Shown here piece after piece: positions 1 to 7,748 of a stretch of DNA of 21,975 nucleotides (position 1 is its first letter; each line of letters begins with the position of its first letter). The position numbers and the translations under genes are program-made. Source of the stretch: Lingula anatina (taxonomy: Eukaryota > Brachiopoda > Lingulata > Lingulida > Lingulidae). Location of the stretch: NCBI RefSeq assembly GCF_001039355.2, contig NW_019775489.1:15917-37891 (forward strand). Direction: 5' to 3'. The notes beneath the pieces were generated by a model, which did not search any database, was not told the origin of the DNA, and worked only from the letters and a program-made list of their open reading frames with translations.

Positions 1-2208
1 AATAATCCAACCTGAAGAAAAACGTTTTTACGCCTTCTTTTTTTCAAAATGATTTAGTTTACACATACTAGAATGATAATGCATTTCATTAAATCATCCA
101 CAATGTAATATTTGATTTAAAATGAAAAACTAGTTGCCAGGACTGAGATATCCGCAATCAATGTTTGGTTTGATCATAGAGTAGCACTGACGGACATATT
201 GGTTTTCGTTTTTCGTATCCTTTAACCTAAAATGTGTTTTATTGTGTGCTATGTCTTGAACGCAGGTATATCGTTTTTTGCTTTATGTATGTATTTATAT
301 TTGTTCCAGTTAAAGTCTATTTCAGTTAAAAGCCTTGCAGTTTTACAGTTGTTTCTTTACCCTTCCATTATGCTTTGGAGGCCATTTTTATTAAAATAAC
401 TTGAAAAAATGAAATAAATGATCGCACTGTTAACATAAATATGCAATGATGAACAAAGGAGTGAAGCATTAAATTTTTTTATTTGACTGTATGGCTCTCG
501 CTATTCATATAACAAATTGACGGCCATCTTGAATTTTGAAAAATTATCAATATCTCGTACGTATCAACTGGCAAATATAGTCAAGCTTATAAGCTTCTCT
601 AAGTTTTGTAACCCAGATGAAATAATTTCTTTTAAAAAAGCTTGCAAGATATAACATAGCAAGCTTTGGCTATGGGGCTCGTCGGAGTGGCAAATTGACT
701 CTCAGGAGATGGCACCGTCTGCCACCATCTGATTAATGTCAAATAAGCACTTTATGAGAGTTTAGGATCAAGACTAACAAATGATCATAATGGACATAAA
801 TAAAAAAGGCGGATATGTTTTAATAAGGCTAAATTTGCAAAAAATGAACTTATTTTGCAGTGTTTTTTACTTTCTGCCATATAATTTGACGGCCATTTTG
901 GGTTTTTTTTGCTATATGTAACGGGTTTAAGTGTATTCAATAGTACTGTTGTGCTCTCCTGATAGGATACACGTCCAAAAAAGCTGTCAATAAAGTTTAC
1001 CCGGCGACTTCTGGTCGTTTTTCTATTTTTCCTCATAAATTGACGGCCATATTGAAAAATGCTCAAGGTCTCGGAAATAGCAACCAAGCTAATTTTGCTT
1101 CTCTCGACCTAAAGAATGCATTTCAGCAAAAAAAGTTTACAGGAAAAAACATTGCAGTGTTAGCGTTCTGGCTACTCGACTATGGTGTCGTATCCACCTG
1201 TAGGCGTCTAGCAAAAAAGAACCCATAAACGTTAATCCACACCCTCAAAGAATGTCCACATTACGAACAATTTCGATTTAAACTATCCCAAAATGTACAC
1301 AAACCTTCCATACTTTTTAAATGTTCTTATTTTAAGAAGAAAAATTCATAGATTTTATGACATGTGCATGAGATTATATTATCATTGCGCCTTATCCCGT
1401 CGTCTTAGGTGCTTTTTTTTTAGCACTGTCACGTGGTGAGTTGAAAATAAATATGACCGTCACAGGCCAAATTTAGAACATCATACTTTTTTGCTCTTTA
1501 TTGATGCTTTATAGATGTTTTCGAGTGTGTGAACAAGAATACATAAAAATATGGAAATCGTCTCAGTATGATCTAGCGTGCTTTGTGTACCAACATTACG
1601 ACGACCCCATGATAACGAATTTTCTGACGTCTCCGCTACGGAGTGCTGGTATACCGTTTTCATGATGGAATTTCAAATGTCTAAAAAGCGCCTTTTCATA
1701 AAGGTCAATGAAGGTTAATGCCCTTGCTGTCATATTTGTCCCTTGTACAGTTTAAGGATAATAGTTCTTTCTTTTCCAAATGTGCACTATAGTAGATGGC
1801 CAGGAGAGGCATACAGGTACATTAAGTAGCTACAATAAGGAGGAAGAGTGGTGTAGTGCCACATTTTACAACCAATCGCATTTTGCCACCGGCTGCAAAG
1901 CGCGTGCTCTCTGGGACAACCAGTCCAGTCCAGTCCAGCCCAGGCCACTATAATTTTCTAAGGACCCTTGCACTTCCCCGATGAAAGGTTTATCAATCCC
2001 AAAGTTTCAAAGTCATTGTACTAACCCCACCTTTATTTTTTATAAAAAAAAACAGTGACTTAGATAAAAAACCTGGTTGCAAAATGAGTTTGGTTGCAAA
2101 ATGCAGCTCTAGAGTGGCTATTAATTTGCTCCGTATGCGATGCATGGCCTTTAAATATCAACAACGCTCCGATATGCCTAATGCTTATATATCTTACATA
2201 CCTTTCAG
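1..2208. other. Non-coding stretch left of the first gene, probably intron or 5' flank
   Basis: I find no exon here that I can support. The open frames are short, lack plausible paired splice sites and resemble no family I know. Because the first recognised exon at 2209 starts in mid-codon, at least one coding exon lies upstream, either here or left of the window, and most of this stretch is probably its downstream intron. A short ATG frame at 232-265 ends at a GT that could be a donor, but it ends in phase 1 whereas the next exon needs phase 2, so I did not join them. A short CCAGT pentamer array lies at about 1920-1938. Confidence 0.5.
514..1060 (+). repeat. Recurring motif around TTGACGGCCAT (three copies)
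   Basis: A near-identical string with core TTGACGGCCAT, followed by an A/T/C-rich TTG, occurs at about 514-545, 883-900 and 1036-1060, always on the plus strand. The copies are about 370 and 150 bases apart, so this is not a regular tandem array. Flanking similarity is weak and AT-rich. It could be the remnant of a degenerate dispersed repeat. No function can be assigned. Confidence 0.4.
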
Positions 2209-2550
2209 AATGATTGTGTTTACACCGCCGGGAAAATGCGCTGGAAACTTGTCCCTATCAACGGGTCCCATATGGTTGGAAGAGCCGACGTCTTGTCAGG
2301 CGCTGGGTGGCGTTCTAGAAGGAAAAGCGGAGAGCGGAGAAACTCGCGGACGGACCCTTTGTTGGATGTCCTTCTGTGAAACTATACGAATTCCCGGAAA
2401 TGCAGTTTTGCCATCCGCTCCGGGAACTTGCACTTTTGAAACAAAACTTGGTTCAGCGATATTTAACATGCAAGCTGGCACTTGTATCACGCTGGCTGGG
2501 CACATTGTACGGACGACGACCTATACCGTAACAAGTTACGTCAACTGCAG
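2209..2550 (+). CDS. Exon n of the cysteine-repeat gene: module 1 and most of module 2
   Basis: The acceptor is a pyrimidine-rich tract ending in CTTTCAG at 2202-2208, and the donor is CTGCAG^GTAAGC at 2551. The exon is 342 bases with phase 2 at both ends, so skipping it would keep the frame. It encodes module 1 (cysteines 10, 29, 51, 56) and the first three cysteines of module 2 (74, 92, 113). The donor falls inside the C-x4-C pair of module 2, so intron positions do not follow module borders here. Confidence 0.85.
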
Positions 2551-4520
2551 GTAAGCATCAGATGAGCTTCATGAACTACCTCCCTTCTTTGACCATAATG
2601 AGTTTTTGTCTGCCTGCAAGTTCTTCTGTCTGGTTTATTATTTGTCTTATGTTTTTTCTGTCTGTTTATTTGTTTGCTTGTGTATATATTTCTGAACTTC
2701 AGCTTTGTAACTGTCTTAATTTGCATGGGAATTCAAATGAATGGAGACATATGTTCACTCCAGGTTTGATCTCTGCAGAGCAAGCAGAGACAATATTCTG
2801 CAATACACCTTCCGTCCAATGAATAACGAGTCGTGTGCGGGACTATCCCCAGATCACGTGAACTTGATGCCTGAAGTGCGATTGGCCACTGTGCCGGGAA
2901 CATGTGACGTAATGGGAGGAAGTGACGCTGGCGTGATTTTCTATAACAAAATAAATTGCCTGTTTGATTGGTGCCAAATTTCAGAAGGCAGTGAGTGAAA
3001 TAGTTCATTTTGTTGGATTTTCTTTATTAACACTTTTTTAATAAAGAAAGAAGCAAAATACTTAAATGATAACATATGTTTCGATATACTAGTAGCAGCA
3101 CCGGCTTTGCATGTATGGTGAAATCGTATTAAGAAGTCAGGCATTTGGCCGAAAAAAATCGTTTTAAGAAAAGTTATAAAATCATTTTATTCAACAATAC
3201 CTTACAGTAAAATTTTCTCTTTTAGTTTTAATTGCTTTTCATCAGTTTTAAATAAGTCTCAGTAAATCTAACTTTGTTTTTACGTACTTGTCATAATATA
3301 TTTCTACGTGTAACAGCGCTGGGACGTGTGTAGCGAAGTTTTAAGAAATAAATAATCATAAAATGTATAAAATATCCATTTAAATGGTTATATATAGCAA
3401 TTTTTTGCGTATATGCCAAATCTTTCACAACAAGTCCAAAGGCAAGACTGTCTTTTATTTGAAAATGAGTGAGAAAGCATTTCATTCTTGTTTTGTTAAA
3501 AACTGTAAATATCTTTCTGGGAATACATTTTCTAGGCGATGCAGAGATCAATCTGGATAAGGCTTACATGCTCAGGAAGTTTGGTGACAGGCGTTGTGCC
3601 ACACCGCGGAACCGAATATATCTCCGGTATTCAAATGGAGCCGATGCCGCCGGGGAATGCAGATCATTAGGAGGACTTTATATACAAGGTGTAAACATAT
3701 CTCAGTGTGTCCTTTACCTTTGCAAGGAAGACGATCTTAATAAAAAGGACACGAGACGCTTTGTGTTTAGTGAAATCGACGGCTGTCCGCCCAATACGTA
3801 CTTTAGTAGAGCCAGCATATGGGCGTCGTCAGCCGAGTGCCGCTCCCTCAGAGGTGTCCCAGAAACTGAGAACTCAGCGCAACTCGTACTATGTACTGTA
3901 GATATATGTCAGGCTGTTCTATATAATGGAAGGCAGTTTGTTCCACTACCTGCTAATTCATGTCCAGAGACGTCACTAAGAGCACGGGCTGCACTGGGCA
4001 CAGAAGCATCGCGTTGTAGGAGTTTAGGCGGAGAGAGTGAGGGAACTGTGAAAGACACATCCCTCAGGATCTGCTCGTTAAAAATATGTCCATGGATACC
4101 CTTCGGTAAGTGAAATAATTACAACTGGGTCGTGAAATGAGTGCGTTTTTTAGCATTGTAACACATCTTTAAATTTTCAATCCTATCTTGCATCTTTTTG
4201 AACTGATATAGGTGTTGGTTTGAATTCTGTTTCAATTGTATATTATACAGTCTGTTAACTTCCTGAATCATTTTTTCTGTCTTATAGATCTTATATTTTG
4301 TCGGCATTCACACAACACCAGTGCATCGAATCCCGCAGGAAAGCTGTCCTGTCTTCCTTGCGATGCCAACGGAGAGTTTTATGAAGACCCAGCGCTCTGC
4401 AGCCGCTACTATGTGTGTGACGGCAACAGAATACAGGACGTGGCAATGCCGTGTGCGCCGGGGACTGCATGGAATCAGACGACAAAGACTTGTGACCATT
4501 TAAGGAATGTAAGATGCTAA
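2209..4520 (+). CDS. Secreted cysteine-repeat protein with C-terminal chitin-binding type-2 domain (5' end missing)
   Basis: Four exons (2209-2550, 2764-2990, 3536-4105, 4288-4520) join in frame across GT/AG introns with phases 2, 1 and 1, giving 456 residues to a TAA stop. Residue 1 here is the Met encoded at 2210. Six modules of about 42-47 residues follow one another, with first and last cysteines at 10-56, 74-118, 138-184, 210-252, 273-314 and 332-374. Each has four cysteines: the second is followed by x-x-[L/M]-x-G, and the last two are always C-x4-C. Residues 404-456 form a CBM14 (peritrophin-A type) domain. In known proteins such domains bind chitin outside the cell, so an extracellular matrix, cuticle, shell, gut-lining or defence role is possible; this is inference. 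No signal peptide is visible, so a 5' exon is missing. The frame stays open back to an ATG at 2084, but that leader is not hydrophobic enough to be a convincing start. Confidence 0.85.
2764..2990 (+). CDS. Exon n+1: end of module 2 and module 3
   Basis: The acceptor is CACTCCAG at 2756-2763 and the donor is GCA^GTGAGT at 2991. The exon is 227 bases, entering in phase 2 and leaving in phase 1. It completes module 2 with cysteine 118 and carries module 3 (cysteines 138, 161, 179, 184; DVMGG after the second cysteine). Without the donor the frame would stop three codons later, which supports splicing here. The 545-base intron that follows has a small perfect hairpin at about 3019-3049 (TTTCTTTATTAA and its complement) and nothing else recognised. 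Confidence 0.85.
3536..4105 (+). CDS. Exon n+2: modules 4, 5 and 6
   Basis: The acceptor is ATTTTCTAG at 3527-3535 and the donor is TTCG^GTAAGT at 4106. The exon is 570 bases and symmetric (phase 1 in, phase 1 out). It holds three complete modules with cysteines 210/231/247/252, 273/291/309/314 and 332/350/369/374. All three share the core C-R-S-L-[GR]-G, closer to each other than to modules 1-3. This suggests a later local duplication inside one exon. The long open frame of over 190 codons and regular cysteine spacing make this the most secure exon of the gene. Confidence 0.9.
4288..4520 (+). CDS. Terminal exon: CBM14 / peritrophin-A chitin-binding domain
   Basis: The acceptor is a long T-rich tract ending CTTATAG at 4281-4287, and the stop is TAA at 4518-4520. 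After a Ser/Asn-rich linker of about 20 residues comes a six-cysteine pattern: C-x12-C-x5-C-x11-C-x12-C-x7-C, with the last cysteine as the final residue of the protein. The aromatic residues around the second and third cysteines (R-Y-Y-V-C) and the C-A-P-G-T-x-[WF] segment are typical of type-2 chitin-binding domains. Two extra cysteines (384 and 401) precede the domain and might pair with each other. Confidence 0.9.
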
Positions 4521-6441
4521 ATCTGTTAGACTTGATAATCATACCTCCTTTATATTTTTTAAAGATATTGTTTTGAAACACTAAATCACGATGACATAAA
4601 AAGTTTCATGTGTTGTTCAACTGTTGTCAAACCTGAGTGTCGATTATATTAAGAAGAAGCCTCGGGTGTGCAGTACCGTAGTGTTTCGTTCAGTTGTTCA
4701 TAATTTGTTTGTGATTACACTGTAAATAAATGTACATGTAGGTGTACTTATTTCATTTAAAATTAATGTTACACTACTGTATATATAAATGTATATCATT
4801 TTAGATATGAAGAGAATTTAATATATTCAGAACACATATCCGTTCTTTCATATTGATAAAATGTAGGCCTATATTATAAATGTGATGTATTATGTAATTT
4901 TAATTTTTGCATTTTAATATTTGAGAACTACCCCAAAACCTCCTACCATCACTCTAGCGCATACCATCGTACATTTGGATTAACAAGAAATGATAATGAT
5001 AATGATTAATATGATAAATGATGAAACCAAAGGTCTCAGGTTGTTAAATGTCGGCAGTTGTTATAAATGTAACTTCCAGTAGCAAAGTTATACATATTTA
5101 TCATCCTTATTCTCCTGGATGCCTAACAGCATTCATCCATTCAAGAAAGGATAATACAATACATTTGTATGTAACGTAACGAAATAACGGTATTCTCTAG
5201 ATGGGGTGATAGGAATGATTTCAAAATATTTGACAGAGAGAGAAAGAGAACAAGAAAGCTTTTTCATCCCAGAATGTTATCAAAATTTTAAAAAGCATTT
5301 CACAAGGACAGGCTGTCGCATCTAACACAATGAGTCACTGTTACCCTTTCACGTCAGTATTTACCAAATAAAACGTTTGTGCAGTCCTGGTGTTGGTTGC
5401 ATTGAATTCTCGTTTTCTAATAAATTCAGTCTCTATAAACTATGGATACACTCTAGTAGATAAACAATTAATGAATGTTAACACATTAGACGGATAAGTT
5501 TAATAAAGTATAATTGCTATTTCATTAGCTGTGTTAGATCTGCTTATAGAATCACGCGACAGCCTTTCCGGTAGATAGGCACACATTTTCTGCCTTCATT
5601 ACTTACTGCACGTTTAGTTTTCTGCTCTACTTTCTTGTATGTGGTCCCTTTTTCTCTCTCTCTCTGATTTTATAGTTGTTTTGAACATTTTCATTTTTTG
5701 CCTAAGTCCCTTCAAAGAGTGTTCGAATTTGTGCACGTTTGATGGATACATGTACTTGTAATATTTCTATGCCTTTAAAAAATAATCATAATAAATATTT
5801 TTTAATTATATCTTTCGTAACACATTTTATCTTTAAAAAAACTTTTTGGTATTAACTGCATTTGGGTGCAGTGTTGGCACGTACAATATTTCGTGGTTAT
5901 TTATTATTTCATAGTCACAGTAGTGTTATTCTCTTAATCGTTGTCATTCGATCACCATTAACAGTAGAAAGCGCGTCTTGATGAAGCCAAATGTCGTTTT
6001 TTATTTTGATTCGCAATTGCTTCGTTTTTACTTGGTTATCGACAGAAGAGGTGGTCTTAAATTTGATGATGATGATGGGAACGGCTCTCATGTGGTGAAC
6101 TCAAAGGATAGCCGATTCATTGACTATTACTGTCATTGAAGTCGGGTAACGAAATTAATCAAACGTTGCTGACTAAAACGTATTTGTCCAATATTTTTGG
6201 GTTTTGAGAATAGAACAGGCGATGCATATATTGCTTTTGTCTTTCGGAGTTAAAAAAAAACACTGCCTGTTCACGTGTTTTATAGTTTCATAACTAACAA
6301 AGGCCTTATGTTTAAAACACGGCAAATTATCAGCCATGTACGTGCCAGTAGATTAATTACAAAAATCTGTTTTATTCCGACACAACAATTTCCCCGCATT
6401 TCCTGTACTTATTTTTATTTACCGATATAAACTCGGAGGCT
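4521..6441. other. 3' UTR and AT-rich intergenic sequence
   Basis: The first part is the likely 3' UTR of the plus-strand gene. Beyond about 4750 I see only AT-rich sequence with short simple repeats, for example TC repeats at about 5651-5665 and GAT repeats near 6064-6076. No open frame with splice signals and no RNA gene was recognised. Confidence 0.5.
4725..4730 (+). terminator. Polyadenylation signal AATAAA of the cysteine-repeat gene
   Basis: This canonical AATAAA lies about 205 bases after the TAA stop at 4520 and is followed by a GT-rich stretch (about 4731-4750), the usual arrangement for 3' end formation. It would give a 3' UTR of roughly 230 bases. Confidence 0.55.
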
Positions 6442-6671
6442 TGTTCACAATGAATTTTGTCTACCTAGCTAATGAGCATAAACTCCATGGGGAGTATCGC
6501 TGAATGCAACCAGGTAAACAGATGTACCAAGTGTACTCCTATAATCACCAGATTTTCTTTATTCTACTCAACGCCAAGGGGGGCGTGTTAGCTTGTTAAT
6601 CTGATTGCATTCAGCGAGGGTCCCAGTAACGTTTGTGCTCATTATCTAGGTCGACGAAGTACATTGTAAAC
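6442..6671. repeat. Foldback (hairpin) element of about 230 bp
   Basis: The left arm, about 6442-6514, contains ACCTAGCTAATGAGCATAAA and TCGCTGAATGCAACCAG. It pairs with the right arm at about 6598-6671, which read in reverse complement gives ACCTAGATAATGAGCACAAA and TCGCTGAATGCAATCAG. Weaker pairing appears to extend inward, leaving a small loop near 6530-6580. The arms differ at several positions, so the insertion is not recent. It encodes nothing and resembles a non-autonomous foldback or MITE. I saw no clear target-site duplication. Confidence 0.75.
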
Positions 6672-7002
6672 GGTCCCTTAAAGAGGTATTAACTCCCTCA
6701 TCTCCGTTCATAATTACAATAACAACTAGAAAAGAGAGCGCAGCCTCCGCCAAGATAAATAGTGAAGTAATAATTAATTAATTCTCTAGCTGTGGCGTCT
6801 CTTCTTGACAGAGATAACAAATCATACTTTTAATCATCACCAGTAGTTTAACACGTTATGCCTTCCTTTAAATTGCAAATCAATCTGCTTTCAGGTTTTG
6901 CATAAATGCATGTTTTTACATGATTGATGAATCAAAAAGTAATTGGAGTCGATCCTTATAACTTTCCCTCAGTAGAAGGCCCATTTAAGACCTAAGACTG
7001 GG
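6672..7002. other. Intergenic sequence without recognised features
   Basis: This spacer between the foldback and the first MITE copy is AT-rich and holds no supported exon. The two converging genes end on either side of it. Confidence 0.4.
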
Positions 7003-7211
7003 TTCCCACAGATTCAGATCGATCCATCTGGATCGACCTAACTCCCTGGGGTTCACGCTAAATTACTGTCAGCATCCGGGAGCCGAGCGCGCACAAAAGT
7101 TAATTACCCCCTTACAGCTTAGTAGGCGGGACAGACATTTAAGCCGGTTAAGCTGACAGCAATCTAGCATGAGTCCCGAGGGAGATAAAGCGATCTAAAT
7201 ATCTGTGGGAA
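7003..7211 (+). mobile_element. MITE-like element, copy 1 (complete, with terminal inverted repeats)
   Basis: The element begins TTCCCACAGAT and ends ATCTGTGGGAA, a perfect 11-bp terminal inverted repeat. Imperfect complementarity continues inward for about 70 bases on each side, through AGATCG, the CTCCCT block and GCTAAATTACTGTCAGC. It has no coding capacity. The same core recurs at 18449-18626 and, inverted, from 21838 to the right edge. It sits just downstream of the TMEM272-like stop codon, so it may lie in that gene's 3' UTR or flank. Its superfamily is not determined, and I saw no clear target-site duplication. Confidence 0.75.
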
Positions 7212-7267
7212 TGTTCTCTAAGATGCCCTTAACATTGATCACGTGCTCCAGAAAAAGAAGGCTGTGG

Positions 7268-7273
7268 TTTAAT
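7268..7273 (-). terminator. Possible polyadenylation signal (ATTAAA) of the TMEM272-like gene
   Basis: On the minus strand this reads ATTAAA, the commonest variant signal, about 42 bases after the TGA stop at 7315-7317. No canonical AATAAA lies closer. Other candidates further downstream, beyond the MITE, cannot be excluded. Confidence 0.25.
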
Positions 7274-7314
7274 AATTGGGTATTGCTAAATTACAGATAT
7301 AGTTATATAGATTA

Positions 7315-7748
7315 TCATTTTCGATCACACCGATGACAAATATAGAGACCCAAGAGAACGACGCATGCCAGAAATATCATGGCATAAACAATGATAATCT
7401 GCACAAATGCAAACATGTACACAGTCTCGTCGCACCAGTTGCCAGGTTCCATTATAACTTGTTCAAACCGTGGTTTCCATATTCCATATACCCACACATT
7501 GCCCAGTATGAACCAAACGAATAAGAACAAGGTCAATATGCCCTCTGTAAATTTAGATGACCGCGACATGACTGGGTCCTCCATTTCGTCATCTTCGGCC
7601 TCGTACATTTGGTCCATTCTCTCCAGGCGCCTGGCTTTATGTTGTTTCCATATCAGAGCTAATAGTTTCAGAACACCGAAGCAGCCACCAACTAGTAGGT
7701 ATATGGGGATTTTAGGTTGTTTTGGACATTCTTGAAGGTATTGAACGC
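7315..7748 (-). CDS. Terminal exon of the TMEM272-like gene (helices 2-4)
   Basis: The minus-strand acceptor is CCTTTTTTTCAG at 7749-7760, entering in phase 1, and the stop TGA lies at 7315-7317. It encodes 143 residues after the split glycine. It carries the cysteine-proline motif E-C-P before helix 2, a basic then acidic loop, and helices 3 and 4. A C-D-E-T-V-Y-M-F-A-F segment leads into helix 4, and the tail ends with C-H-R-C and a few basic residues. Family recognition rests mostly on this exon. Confidence 0.9.

Noticed and set aside
2084-2208. ATG-led extension of the first cysteine-repeat exon
   Set aside because: It is in frame, but the leader is not a convincing signal peptide, and a clear pyrimidine-rich acceptor lies at 2202-2208, so splicing from an upstream exon is more likely.
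2296-3144. Minus-strand frames overlapping the cysteine-repeat exons
   Set aside because: These are shadows of the plus-strand exons, whose splice phases and cysteine pattern are coherent.
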